Assembly: GCF_024112395.2 (NCBI RefSeq)
Contig: NZ_CP078013.2
Span: 2,604,001 to 2,668,000 of the forward strand
DNA from: Pseudomonas pergaminensis
GTDB taxonomy: Bacteria; Pseudomonadota; Gammaproteobacteria; Pseudomonadales; Pseudomonadaceae
Direction of reading: 5' to 3'
DNA: 64,000 bases
Shown one piece after another: positions 25,336 to 34,299 of the stretch. The notes beneath the pieces were generated by a model. That model searched no databases. It worked only from the letters and a program-made list of their open reading frames with translations, and had not been told where the DNA came from. Position 1 is the stretch's first letter, and each line of letters opens with the position of its first letter. A program made the translations under genes and the position numbers.

Positions 25336-26859
25336 ATGGAAAAGGATGCGCAGACGCCCAAGGCCGGGCGTTTCAGCGCTTTTACACGCATGAATAACCC
25401 TCAGGCGATTGACGTTGATGGCACGCTGCGCTTCGGCGCTTATGTCTTTCACCGGCAACAACGGCTGGTCAGCAAGTCTGGCTGGCCGGTGCCTTTGGGT
25501 GGACGTGCGCTGGATATCCTCACGGTGCTGCTCGAAACGCCTGGGCAATTCATCAGTAAGGCGACCCTGATCGAGCGGGTCTGGCCGCACAGTGTGGTGG
25601 AAGAAAACAACCTGCGCGTGCACATCGCTGCGCTGCGCCGTGCCCTCGATGGGCAGCGCTATATCCTCAACGATCCCCAGCGTGGCTATTGTTTCGCGGC
25701 CAAGCTGCAGGGGGGGCTGCCCGCCACGCAGCCCCGGCACAACCTCAGCGCACGGCTCAGCGCGGTGATGGGCTGCGACGCGCTGCTGGGTGTGTTGGTG
25801 CGGCGTTTGTCCGGGCAACAGCTGATGACCCTCACTGGCTGCGCTGGCGTGGGCAAGAGCACCCTCGCCCTGGCGTTGGCCGAACGCGTGTTGCCGCGCT
25901 ACCGGGATGGCGTGTGGTGGGTCGACCTGGCTACTGTCGAGGCGCCAGTGGCCATGCTGCGCCACCTGGCCACGGCCTTGCACCTGGAGCCCATCGCCAG
26001 TGCCACTGAGCTGGGCCGGCAATTGGCGTCCCGCCAGCTCCTGCTGGTACTGGATGGTGCCGACCTGCTGCTCGGCGCCTGCCGGCACCTGGTGGCCGTG
26101 CTGCGCGAAAAAGCGCCGCAGGTCAGCGTACTGGTCAGCAGCCGTGAAGCCCTGCAGGTCGCGGGTGAGTGGGTGCAACACGTACCCCGGCTGGCGGTGC
26201 CTGCGCCGTCGGCGCTGGGCAGCGTTGAGCAGGCGTTGGCGTATCCGGCGGTGCAGTTGTTTGTGGCGCGGGCAAGGGCGGGTCAGCAGGGGTTCGTGCT
26301 GCGGCCCCAGGACCTGGCGCCGCTGCGCGATATTTGCCGGCGCCTTGATGGCATTCCCTTGGCCCTTGAACTGGCGGCCGCCCAAGTCGATGCCCTTGGC
26401 GTGCGCGGCTTGCAACAGCAACTGAGCAAGGGCCTGCACGTGCTGACCCGCGGTCGGCGCACGGCGGTGGAACGCCATCGATCCCTGACGGCCGCCCTGG
26501 ACTGGACCTACCAGCGCCTGAGCCTGCCGGAGCGTTGGCTGTTCCTGCAGTTGAGTTTATTCAAGATGGCCGTGACCTTGCCCACCTTGAGCGAGCTGGT
26601 CAGCGGGACTGAATTGGAACACGCCGACCTGGCCTATCTGCTCGGGCGCCTGGTGAATACCTCGCTGCTAAGCCTTGAGCCCGGACCGGGCCTTGCACGC
26701 TACCGCCTGCTCAACTGCGTGCGCTGCTATGCCCTGGCGCAGCTGCGTGACCCGGTGCAGGTGGCGCGCTTGCAGCAGGGCTATGGGCATTACCTGGTGC
26801 CGTTTTCAGGCCGGCCGTTTGTCCTGCAACTCGTCGAGCAGGCGGCGTACACGGACTAG
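25336..26859 (+). CDS. Winged-helix/STAND ATPase regulator, apparently truncated
   Basis: A 507-residue protein with an OmpR-type winged helix (about residues 25-115, with ATLIERVWPHSVVEENNLRVH) and an NB-ARC-like ATPase. Walker A is TGCAGVGKSTLA (near 172), Walker B LLLVLDGADLL (near 236), and IPLALELAAAQ is the GLPL-like motif. It ends just after the ATPase's winged-helix part, without the TPR sensor domain seen in its neighbour, so it looks truncated or fused to new sequence at its end. The start at 25336 is uncertain; the ATG at 25390 would also work, and sequence upstream in frame is shadow of the GlxA gene. Its last 54 bases overlap the convergent gene. Confidence 0.8.
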   Translation: MEKDAQTPKAGRFSAFTRMNNPQAIDVDGTLRFGAYVFHRQQRLVSKSGWPVPLGGRALDILTVLLETPGQFISKATLIERVWPHSVVEENNLRVHIAALRRALDGQRYILNDPQRGYCFAAKLQGGLPATQPRHNLSARLSAVMGCDALLGVLVRRLSGQQLMTLTGCAGVGKSTLALALAERVLPRYRDGVWWVDLATVEAPVAMLRHLATALHLEPIASATELGRQLASRQLLLVLDGADLLLGACRHLVAVLREKAPQVSVLVSSREALQVAGEWVQHVPRLAVPAPSALGSVEQALAYPAVQLFVARARAGQQGFVLRPQDLAPLRDICRRLDGIPLALELAAAQVDALGVRGLQQQLSKGLHVLTRGRRTAVERHRSLTAALDWTYQRLSLPERWLFLQLSLFKMAVTLPTLSELVSGTELEHADLAYLLGRLVNTSLLSLEPGPGLARYRLLNCVRCYALAQLRDPVQVARLQQGYGHYLVPFSGRPFVLQLVEQAAYTD

Positions 26860-29568
26860 GTCCTGGGTGGCAAAACCTTCGGTGTACCGCGCGTAAATCG
26901 AGCCCAGCAAGTCCCGCGCTGCCAGCAGGCGGCCTTGGGACTGCCATAAACCTGCCAATGACGTCGCACAGCGCAATTCCCAGGCCAGCGCGCCTTGCTG
27001 GTGCGCCAGGCCCAGGGCCTCCAGCAACAGCGCTTCGGCTGCGCGCTCATCGGTCAGGGTGTCGGCGCGTACCCGCAGGATTTCCGCGGTGCACCAGCCC
27101 GCGTCGCCCGCACGGGCCCGTTCGAAACCTGGCGCGTCCACCGCGTGGGAGCCCAGTGTGACCAGGATGTCTTCGATCAACCCCAGGCCTTGCAGGTCCT
27201 TGTGCCCAAGGATGCCCGCATAGTGGCCTGCCCAGGTCTGGAATAGCTGCACCGAATGCTTGTGGGCATGTTCCAACAGCAACGCCTGCAAGGTCTGGGC
27301 GCTGTCTTCGTCACCGTTGTAACGGGCGATGACCACGCCCGCCAGCGCGAGGGTGTAGCAGATGGAGGTGCCATGGTTGATCTGCTGCGCCAATTCCAGC
27401 GCCTGGCTGGCGGTGCGCCAGGCCTGCTCGGGAAAGCCTTGCAGCCACAGGATGCGCGCCAGCACCGTGAGCGAGGCGACGCTCTGGTCGTATTGCACAC
27501 CGATGCCGTGGGCAAACCGGTTGAGGTGGCCGCTGTGCGCCATGCGTTGGATCACTTGCTCGGCATTGTGCCGGGCGAGTGCCTGGTTGCCGTTGTAATG
27601 CTGGGCCAGTACGCGCAGGCGCTGGGCACTGATGTCCAGTTGCGGGTCGGTGCGTGGGTCCAGGCGATCAAACTGCACGCTTTGCGCCAGCGCTTGGCGA
27701 TACTGGCCAGCGCACAGGTTCACCGCCATATGCCCGGAGACCGCACGCAACTGCCCCGCGACGTCCTCGCGCGCCTCGGCCAAGCGCCGCGCACTGACGA
27801 ACGCGGCGATGGTCTGCGGGGCACCGCCCATGGCGTGATAGGACAGGCTGCCCAGCGCCAATTGCAATTGCATCGTCAAGCGGGGGCAGGGCGAGATAGC
27901 CTGGTCCATCAACGCCAGCGCCTTGTCCACGTATAAACGGTGTTCCCTGAGCAACGACAACTCTTGCCACAGCGGCATTGCGCTGACCGTCAAGCGGACC
28001 GCCAGCAGGTGTTCGCCGCCTTGCGCGAGCCCCCAGTCGAGGGCCGAGCGGACATCTTCACGCAGCGGCGCGTAACGGTCGATCCAGGATTGGGTGGCGA
28101 CCAACTCCCAATCGTCGCGCGCCTGTTCCATCAGCGCCAGGCAGCGCTCGGCGTGACGCTCGCGAGTGGCGTCCAGTTCGCGGGCGACGCTGAGCTTTTC
28201 CAGGGCGTAGGTGCGGGTGACGTCCAGCAGGCGGTAGACCATCTCGTCATCACCGGCTTCCACATTGAGCAACGACTTGGCGACCAATTGCGTGATCGAG
28301 CCCAGCACCTCGGTCGGCGCGACCTGTTCCCCGGCAATCACCGCCGCCGCGCTGGCCAGGCTGAAACCCCCGCGAAACACCGCCAGGCGGCGCAGGCAGA
28401 TCTGCTCGCAGGCGGTGAGCAGCTCAAAGCTCCAGTCCAGCGTGGCCCGCAGGGTTTGATGGCGGGGCAGGGCACTGCGCCGGCCACGGGTCAGCAAGCG
28501 GAAGTTGTCTTCCATTTGCACCAGCAGCCCCGGCAGGCCGAAGCGCTCGATCTGCGCCGCCACCAACTCGATGGCCAGGGGAATGCCGTCCAGGCGCTGG
28601 CAGATATCGATCGCCAGCGGCAGTTCGGCGTCGCTCAGTTCAAAGCTGTCCTGGTGAGACATGGCCCGCTCGATCAGCAATTGCAGGGCAGGGTAGCCCA
28701 ACGCCTGGGCGCGGTTGCCGCTGGCGGGCGGGCAGGCCAGCGGTTCCAGGCGCTGCACGTACTCACCTTCGGCACGTAATGCCTCGCGGCTGGTCGCCAG
28801 GATGTGCAGCCTCGGCGCGTGGCGCAGCAGGGTTTCGCTGATCAGGGCGATGTCGTCCAACAGGTGCTCGCAGTTGTCGATCACCAGCAGCACCTGGCGT
28901 TCCTGCAGGCTGCGGGCAAACGTGACCAGGGGCTCATGCTCGGTGTGGGTGAGGTCGAGCAGGGCGGCCAGATTGGGCAGGATCATCGACGGCGCGCTCA
29001 GCGGCGCCAGGTCCAGCAGGCGAATGCCGTCGCGGTAATGCCCGATCAGCAGTTCTGCCACCCGCAGCGCGACAGTGGTCTTGCCGATTCCGCCGGCGCC
29101 GGTGAGGGTGATAAAGCGCTGTTCGGGCAGTTGCTGCACCAGGCTGTCGATCAGGGCCTGGCGGCCGAGCATCCGGGTACGGCGCAGCGGCAGGTTGTGG
29201 CACGTGCCTTGGGGGGCGCCCTCGGTGGGTAGCGTCATCGGTTCGATGCTCAGTGGCGCAACAAAACTGTAGCCGCGCTGGGCGACAGTGACGATATAGC
29301 GCTGCCCGGCCTGGCCATCGCCCAGCGCCTTGCGCAACGCGGCCATATGCACCCGCAGGTTGCCGTCTTCCACCACGCTTTTGGGCCACACCCGGGCGAT
29401 CAGTTCCTGTTTGCTCACCACATTGCCGGCCTGTTCGAGCAGGATCAGCAGGATATCCACGGCGCGCCGCCCCAGGCGCAACGGACGACCGGCCTCCAGC
29501 ACCAGGCGTTGGCGCGGGTGGATGCGGTAGGGACCGAAATGCACGGCCTGGTCGTCGGGGTCACTCAT
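26806..29568 (-). CDS. Winged-helix/STAND ATPase regulator with TPR-like C-terminus
   Basis: A 920-residue signal-transduction ATPase. Order: OmpR-type winged helix (8-105, VVEDGNLRVHMAALRKALG), NB-ARC-like ATPase with Walker A TGAGGIGKTTVALRVAE (near 158) and Walker B QVLLVIDNCEHLLDD (near 228), IPLAIELVAAQ, a second winged-helix segment, and about 450 residues of helical repeats likely to be TPR-type. These AfsR-like proteins sense a ligand or partner through the repeats and bind DNA after ATP-dependent rearrangement. Ligand and target genes are unknown. Its N-terminal half is clearly paralogous to the convergent protein before it. Confidence 0.88.
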   Translation of the reverse strand: MSDPDDQAVHFGPYRIHPRQRLVLEAGRPLRLGRRAVDILLILLEQAGNVVSKQELIARVWPKSVVEDGNLRVHMAALRKALGDGQAGQRYIVTVAQRGYSFVAPLSIEPMTLPTEGAPQGTCHNLPLRRTRMLGRQALIDSLVQQLPEQRFITLTGAGGIGKTTVALRVAELLIGHYRDGIRLLDLAPLSAPSMILPNLAALLDLTHTEHEPLVTFARSLQERQVLLVIDNCEHLLDDIALISETLLRHAPRLHILATSREALRAEGEYVQRLEPLACPPASGNRAQALGYPALQLLIERAMSHQDSFELSDAELPLAIDICQRLDGIPLAIELVAAQIERFGLPGLLVQMEDNFRLLTRGRRSALPRHQTLRATLDWSFELLTACEQICLRRLAVFRGGFSLASAAAVIAGEQVAPTEVLGSITQLVAKSLLNVEAGDDEMVYRLLDVTRTYALEKLSVARELDATRERHAERCLALMEQARDDWELVATQSWIDRYAPLREDVRSALDWGLAQGGEHLLAVRLTVSAMPLWQELSLLREHRLYVDKALALMDQAISPCPRLTMQLQLALGSLSYHAMGGAPQTIAAFVSARRLAEAREDVAGQLRAVSGHMAVNLCAGQYRQALAQSVQFDRLDPRTDPQLDISAQRLRVLAQHYNGNQALARHNAEQVIQRMAHSGHLNRFAHGIGVQYDQSVASLTVLARILWLQGFPEQAWRTASQALELAQQINHGTSICYTLALAGVVIARYNGDEDSAQTLQALLLEHAHKHSVQLFQTWAGHYAGILGHKDLQGLGLIEDILVTLGSHAVDAPGFERARAGDAGWCTAEILRVRADTLTDERAAEALLLEALGLAHQQGALAWELRCATSLAGLWQSQGRLLAARDLLGSIYARYTEGFATQDLVRVRRLLDELQDKRPA

Positions 29569-29626
29569 GGGAGGCCATGCTCGGGAAAAGGGGAGCGGCC
29601 AGCATATTCCAGGTACGCACCGACCA

Positions 29627-30025
29627 CTAGGCCGCGATCACTTGGGGCTTTTGGCGCGAGTGGTGATTTCGCCAGGTCATGGGGTTGACGCCTTCGCTGC
29701 GGGTGAACATATGGCAGAAGTGCGCCTGGTCGCAAAACCCGCATTCCAGGCTGATTTGCGTCAGGCTCAGGGTGGAACTGGCGATCAGTTCCTTGGCCCG
29801 CTGGATGCGCTGTTGGCGGATCCACTCCTGCGGCGACAGCCCGGTGGTGCACTTGAACGCACGGGAAAAATGGCTGCGCGACAACGCGCAGGCCTGGGCC
29901 AGGTCGGCAATCACCAGGCTTTCGCCCAGGTTGGCCAGGATCAGTTGCTTGGCGATACGCTCGCGCCGGGGGCATAGGCCACCGGTGGCGGACAAACGAG
30001 GGGCATATTGCTCAAGTCGGGCCAT
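29627..30025 (-). CDS. Small AraC-family regulator
   Basis: A 132-residue protein that is little more than an AraC DNA-binding domain: IADLAQACALSRSHFSRAFKCTTGLSPQEWIRQQRI and LTQISLECGFCDQAHFCHMFTR cover both helix-turn-helix motifs (shown here as LAQACALSRSHFSRAFK and LECGFCDQAHFCHMF). No sensor domain is present. The ATG at 30025 starts MARLEQYAPRL; the much longer opening to 30817 runs antisense through the LysR gene and is not real. It is divergent from that LysR gene with 204 bases between. Confidence 0.85.
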   Translation of the reverse strand: MARLEQYAPRLSATGGLCPRRERIAKQLILANLGESLVIADLAQACALSRSHFSRAFKCTTGLSPQEWIRQQRIQRAKELIASSTLSLTQISLECGFCDQAHFCHMFTRSEGVNPMTWRNHHSRQKPQVIAA

Positions 30026-30229
30026 GACAAATATCCGCAGTCGATGGGAGCGTTCCCGGTGAATGGATGCAGTGTAGACGTGGCTAATCTTGTTGCCGGA
30101 CCGTCCGGCTGACGAGTTAATCGTTGTTAATTTCGCCAGGTGCCGGCGTGGAAAAGACAGCACAGACGTGCAATCCGGCCAGGGTCTGGCGTGCTTATCT
30201 GTGGGCTTGCCTACTGTTTGGATACCGCC

Positions 30230-31138
30230 ATGAACCGCAACGACCTGCGCCGCGTCGACATGAACTTGTTGGTGATTTTCGAAGCGCTGATGTTCGAGAA
30301 GAACCTGACCCGGGTCGCCGAAAAGCTCTTCATGGGCCAACCGGCGGTGAGTGCGGCATTGGGCCGCCTGCGCGACCTGTTCGACGACCCGCTGCTGCTG
30401 CGTAATGGGCGCGGCATGGAGCCCACGCCACGCGCGGTGGCGATACTCAAGGAGTTGCAACCGGCCATGGACACCATTTCCGGTGCGGTCAGCCGTGCCA
30501 AGGATTTCGACCCTTCCACCAGTTGCGCGGTGTTTCGCATTGGCCTTTCGGACGACGCTGAATTTGGCCTGTTCCCACCGTTGCTCAGCCAACTGCGCGA
30601 AGAGGCACCGGGGATCATCGTGGTGGTGCGTCGGGCCAATTACCTGTTGATGTCGTCGCTGCTGGCCAGTGGTGAAATTACGGTCGGGGTGAGCTATACC
30701 ACTGAGTTGCCGGCGAATGCCAAGCGCAAGAAGTTGCGGGACATTCCGTGCAAGGTCTTGCGTGGGGACGACGGCACCGAGCCGCTGACGCTGGATGACT
30801 ACTGTGAGCGGCCCCATGCGATGGTGTCGTTTTCGGGGGACCTGAGTGGCAACATCGATCTGGACCTGGCCCGGATTGGCCGGGCACGCCGGGTGGTGTT
30901 GGCGGTGCCGCAGTTCAGTGGGTTGCGGGCGTTGTTGGCAGGCACGCAGATTATTGCGACGGTGCCGGATTATGCGGCGTGTGCGTTGACGGAGGGCACT
31001 TCGTTACGGGCGGAGGATCCGCCGTTTGCGATTGAGGAGGCGCAGTTGTCGATGGTGTGGAGTGGGGTGCATGACAATGATCCGGCGGAGCGGTGGTTGA
31101 GGGCTCGGATTGGGGAGCATATGGCTCGGGTGGTTTGA
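30230..31138 (+). CDS. LysR-family transcription regulator
   Basis: A 302-residue LysR regulator. The winged helix-turn-helix lies in VDMNLLVIFEALMFEKNLTRVAEKLFMGQPAVSAALGRLRDLF, of which LTRVAEKLFMGQPAVSAAL is the key part, followed by a periplasmic-binding-like effector domain (VFRIGLSDDAEFGLFPPLL onwards). The ATG at 30230 is chosen because the family starts with MNRNDLRRVDMNLL. Low-GC-skewed, G-rich codon use at the 3' end (31000-31135) is unusual next to its neighbours. Target genes may be the divergent AraC gene or the downstream AhpD-like gene. Confidence 0.88.
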   Translation: MNRNDLRRVDMNLLVIFEALMFEKNLTRVAEKLFMGQPAVSAALGRLRDLFDDPLLLRNGRGMEPTPRAVAILKELQPAMDTISGAVSRAKDFDPSTSCAVFRIGLSDDAEFGLFPPLLSQLREEAPGIIVVVRRANYLLMSSLLASGEITVGVSYTTELPANAKRKKLRDIPCKVLRGDDGTEPLTLDDYCERPHAMVSFSGDLSGNIDLDLARIGRARRVVLAVPQFSGLRALLAGTQIIATVPDYAACALTEGTSLRAEDPPFAIEEAQLSMVWSGVHDNDPAERWLRARIGEHMARVV

Positions 31139-31244
31139 TTGGGGGCAGCTAACCCAGGTTACCCACGGATTCAAGCCTGCGTTCGGGCAGCGTGTTTAAC
31201 GCGGCCTTAGAGCCGACCGGTTGCATACTGTCGACCTCGGTCAA

Positions 31245-31335
31245 CCTGTAGGAGCCGGCTTGCCGGCGATGGCATCACCCGGGTGTGCCTGCTGTACCGA
31301 GTCGCCTGTATCGCCGGCAAGCCAGCTCCTACAGG
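31245..31335. repeat. Paired REP elements (inverted)
   Basis: CCTGTAGGAGCCGGCTTGCC on the left and GGCAAGCCAGCTCCTACAGG on the right face each other over about 90 bases in the gap after the LysR gene. This is the usual paired REP (BIME-like) structure of fluorescent pseudomonads. The gap 31139-31520 otherwise holds only the region before the AhpD-like gene. Confidence 0.8.
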
Positions 31336-31421
31336 TATCTGCCTTTGATTCAATCACTCAGGCCGCCGTGCTTTGATCTTAGGCAGCCCCCCAAATAACG
31401 GATATGTACCCAACCAGCCCA

Positions 31422-31457
31422 ATCCAATTGGTCACCCATTCTTAGCCCAAATTGGAT
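31422..31457. promoter_or_regulatory. Inverted repeat ATCCAATTGG / CCAAATTGGAT, possible operator
   Basis: ATCCAATTGG (31422-31431) and CCAAATTGGAT (31447-31457) are near-perfect inverted repeats 15 bases apart, about 65 bases before the AhpD-like gene. Position fits an operator. No regulator can be assigned; the LysR protein just upstream is the obvious candidate. Confidence 0.35.
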
Positions 31458-31520
31458 ATTCCTCCTCCAAGCGCCGATGACTAACCTAGCCATCAATCCC
31501 CACTGCCTTGGAGCATCACC

Positions 31521-31958
31521 ATGCAAACCCGTACTGATTTCTACACCGCCTCCCCAGACGCCATGAAAGCCATGCTCGCCCTGGAAGCCGCCGTCGGCAA
31601 ACTCTCCATCGAGCTGCCACTGCTGGAACTGGTACGCCTGCGGGTATCGCAGATCAACGGCTGCGCCTTCTGCCTCGACATGCACACTGCCGACGCCCGC
31701 AAAGGCGGCGAGACCGAACGCCGCCTGTACACCGTGTCAGCCTGGCGCGAAACACCGTTCTTCACCCCACGTGAACGTGCTGCACTGGCTTGGGCCGAAA
31801 GCCTGACCCTGATCAGCCACACCCACGCGCCCGACGAAGACTTCAACGCACTGGCCGCCGAATTCAGCGCCCAGGAGCAGGTCGACCTCAGCGTGGCAAT
31901 CGCCACCATCAACAGCTGGAACCGCCTGGCCGTGGGTTTCCGCAAGATGCCGAAGTAA
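31521..31958 (+). CDS. AhpD-like carboxymuconolactone decarboxylase family protein
   Basis: A 145-residue helical protein with the AhpD core GCAFCLDMHTADARK: the Cys-x2-Cys and following His of alkylhydroperoxidase-type enzymes are intact. Residues 25-50 (KLSIELPLLELVRLRVSQ) give the usual preceding helix. A GGAG site lies eight bases before the ATG. Members reduce peroxides or act as redox partners; the substrate is unknown. Its stop is three bases from the convergent TonB receptor stop. Confidence 0.9.
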   Translation: MQTRTDFYTASPDAMKAMLALEAAVGKLSIELPLLELVRLRVSQINGCAFCLDMHTADARKGGETERRLYTVSAWRETPFFTPRERAALAWAESLTLISHTHAPDEDFNALAAEFSAQEQVDLSVAIATINSWNRLAVGFRKMPK

Positions 31959-31961
31959 GCC

Positions 31962-34115
31962 TCAGAAATTCACCGAGGCACTCAGGCGCGCCGTCAATGG
32001 CGCGCCCTGAAACAGGTAGTCATCGCCCATGTATTCGCCCGCGTCGCGCCAGTAGCGCTTGTCGAACAGGTTGTCGACGCTCAGGCGAAACACCGTCTCA
32101 TAGCCGTTCACCTGGGTGGTGTAGCGGCTGCCCACGTTCACCACCGCGTAATCCCCCACCTCCACATTGCCGCTGCGGTTGGCGTACTTCTTGGCGCTGT
32201 ATTGCACGCCGCCCAGCACCGCCAGGCCATTCACCCACGGCAACGCGTAGTCGGCGTACAGGCTGGCGCGCAATTTGGGCACGTTGATCGCCTGGTGACC
32301 TTCGTAGTCCGCGGTACCACTGCCGGTCACGCGTGCGCGAATCGCCGCGACGCTGGTGGCGATTTGCAGACGCTCGGTGGCCCAGCCGTTGGCCGACAGT
32401 TCCAGACCGGTGTTTTTCTGCTCGCCCTGTTGCACATAGTCGAATGTGCCAGCGGTATTCGGTTTGGCGTACTGGTACGCCTGGCGGGTCTGGAACACGG
32501 CGGCGGCGAAGCTGATGCGGCGCCAGTCGTATTTCACCCCGGCTTCGATTTGACGTGAGGTGGTGGGCGCCAGGGTTTCGCCGTCGTTGGTGGTTGTCCA
32601 CGGCGCCTGGCCGCCCAGGGACAGGCCTTTGTTGTAGCTGGTGTAGAGCGAGATATTTTCGACCGGCTTATAGATCAACGACGCCTGCGGCAGGAACACG
32701 TATTGCTGGGTGTGGCGTACCTGGGCGCCAGAGGTGCCGTCGAAGGCTTTTTCGTCCAGGCGCACTTCGCGGCCACCGAGGATGGTTTGCCATTGCTCGT
32801 TGAGGCGGATGCGGTCGGTGACGAACAGGCCGTACTGGCGACTGTCGAGGTTGCGATGGCTGTCGTTCAGCGGCTTGTCGGTGGGGGTGAAGGTTGGGGC
32901 GTCGACGTTGATGTTGGTGCTGCCGATGTATTCGTTGACCGACTTGCGCTTGTCGACCACTCGGCGAAAAGCGCTGGTGCCAAAGGTCAGCTCATGGCCC
33001 AGGCTGCCCGTGTTGAACAGCCCGGTCATGGCTGCCTGCACTTCGTCGTCGCGGCGGGTGTCGTCGGGGCTGCGGTAGTCGTAGACGTCATAGTCGCCGG
33101 TGGGGCTGAAGAAGGCGGTGCCGCAATCGGTCACGTAGAAGCAACCATAGGCAAACGAACTGTAGTCATCGATCACCACCTTGCTGCGCGCTGCACTCAC
33201 GCTGCCTTTCCACTGATCATTGAAGCGGTATTCAAACTTGCCGTTGAGGTTCAGCGAGTCGATACCCACTTGCCTGGACCCGCTCTGGTGCCCCAGCAGT
33301 TTCTTCGGTGAGGCCCCGTGTGGCACCTCGGTGCCGCCCAGCAATTGGTAGCCCGGCACCGAGCGTTGTTGCTTGTCCTGGTATTCGGCGTCCAGTTGCA
33401 ATACGGCATCGGGGCTGATGTTCCAGTCAAAGGCCAGGGACACAAAATCGCGCTGGCCATTGGCGTGCTCCACATAGGAATTGAGGTCTTCATGGGCCAC
33501 GTTGGCGCGCAGGCCGAACTGTTGCTCGCTGCCAAACCAGCCGCCGACGTCGGTGGCGATATAGCCGCTGCCGCGATCATCGGTGGAGACCGTTACCGAG
33601 CGCACATCTTCCGGGCGCTTGGTCACGTAGTTGATCACGCCGCTCGGCTCGGAGATCCCGCTCTGCAGGCCCGCCAGGCCCTTGAGCACTTCCACCTGCT
33701 GCTTGTTTTCCAGGGCAACGTTCTGCTCGCCGGTGATGGTGCGTCCATTGATCTTGTAGCTGCTCGCCGCATTCAGCGAAAAGCCGCGCACCACAAAGTT
33801 TTCGTAGTAGCCGATGGGCGCATAGCTGTCTCCCACCGAGGCGTCGTTGCGCAGCACTTCACTGAGCAGGCGCGCCTGCTGGTCCTTGATCAGTGCGGCG
33901 TTGATCACCGTGATCGAGGCCGGGGTGTCGAGCAGTGGTGCTTCGTCGACGCCGCTCACCGAGGCGGTGTCGCTGCGGTAGCCGGATGCATCCTGGCCCT
34001 GGACCTTCACCGCCGGCAGTTCAAGGTCTGCCGCCAGGCTGTGACCGATGCCGCCGCTGAGCAGCAGACCGAGGGCGAAACGTGAGGTGACGACGGGACG
34101 AAAACGCAAAACCAT
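31962..34115 (-). CDS. TonB-dependent siderophore receptor
   Basis: A 717-residue outer-membrane receptor with a signal peptide ending near SLAA, a plug domain (DTPASITVINAALIKDQQA, NFVVRGF, INGRTITGEQ, GSGYI region) and a 22-strand-type barrel ending in the aromatic residue of LTARLSASVNF. Positions 130-165 hold VEVLKGLAGLQSGISEPSG, the plug signature of FhuA/FhuE-like proteins. There is no N-terminal signalling domain, so no sigma-regulator loop is expected. A Fur-like sequence lies upstream. The ligand is probably a ferric siderophore made by another organism. Confidence 0.92.
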   Translation of the reverse strand: MVLRFRPVVTSRFALGLLLSGGIGHSLAADLELPAVKVQGQDASGYRSDTASVSGVDEAPLLDTPASITVINAALIKDQQARLLSEVLRNDASVGDSYAPIGYYENFVVRGFSLNAASSYKINGRTITGEQNVALENKQQVEVLKGLAGLQSGISEPSGVINYVTKRPEDVRSVTVSTDDRGSGYIATDVGGWFGSEQQFGLRANVAHEDLNSYVEHANGQRDFVSLAFDWNISPDAVLQLDAEYQDKQQRSVPGYQLLGGTEVPHGASPKKLLGHQSGSRQVGIDSLNLNGKFEYRFNDQWKGSVSAARSKVVIDDYSSFAYGCFYVTDCGTAFFSPTGDYDVYDYRSPDDTRRDDEVQAAMTGLFNTGSLGHELTFGTSAFRRVVDKRKSVNEYIGSTNINVDAPTFTPTDKPLNDSHRNLDSRQYGLFVTDRIRLNEQWQTILGGREVRLDEKAFDGTSGAQVRHTQQYVFLPQASLIYKPVENISLYTSYNKGLSLGGQAPWTTTNDGETLAPTTSRQIEAGVKYDWRRISFAAAVFQTRQAYQYAKPNTAGTFDYVQQGEQKNTGLELSANGWATERLQIATSVAAIRARVTGSGTADYEGHQAINVPKLRASLYADYALPWVNGLAVLGGVQYSAKKYANRSGNVEVGDYAVVNVGSRYTTQVNGYETVFRLSVDNLFDKRYWRDAGEYMGDDYLFQGAPLTARLSASVNF

Positions 34116-34177
34116 GGGGGCAAGGCCTTAAAGCGCGGGCGGGGGGCGCATAAGCTAGGCATAAGTGCGCACTTTTA

Positions 34178-34194
34178 CAAGAATGATTCGCACC
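34178..34194 (-). promoter_or_regulatory. Possible Fur box before the TonB receptor gene
   Basis: CAAGAATGATTCGCACC, 63 to 79 bases before the receptor start, contains the AATGATTCGCA core common in pseudomonad Fur sites. Match to the full 19-base consensus is partial, so this is tentative. Confidence 0.4.
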
Positions 34195-34195
34195 T

Positions 34196-34212
34196 TGAGA
34201 CATCCCGTCTCA
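34196..34212. promoter_or_regulatory. TGAGAC-N5-GTCTCA inverted repeat, likely AcoR site
   Basis: TGAGACATCCCGTCTCA lies 88 bases before the SDR gene start. The same inverted repeat occurs in front of acoA at 37156. Two copies of one 17-base motif before two acetoin genes make AcoR the likely binder; this is inference from the sequence. Confidence 0.55.
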
Positions 34213-34299
34213 GGCCGCATGCCAATCCATGTGCACCTCGACAGCCCGCAGCGCACCTGCGATAGACAAGGCTTCCCTCATCAATTGCAGGAGAACGCC

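Noticed and set aside
25336..29568. Antiphage STAND (Avs-like) defence pair
   Set aside because: Both carry an N-terminal OmpR-type DNA-binding domain and no nuclease or other toxic effector; AfsR-like regulators fit better.
29627..30817. 396-residue version of the small AraC protein
   Set aside because: The extra N-terminus runs antisense through the LysR gene and has no domain; the 132-residue form is complete.
34213..34299. Sigma-54 promoter before the SDR gene
   Set aside because: No GG and GC pair with the required spacing was found between the inverted repeat and the start codon.
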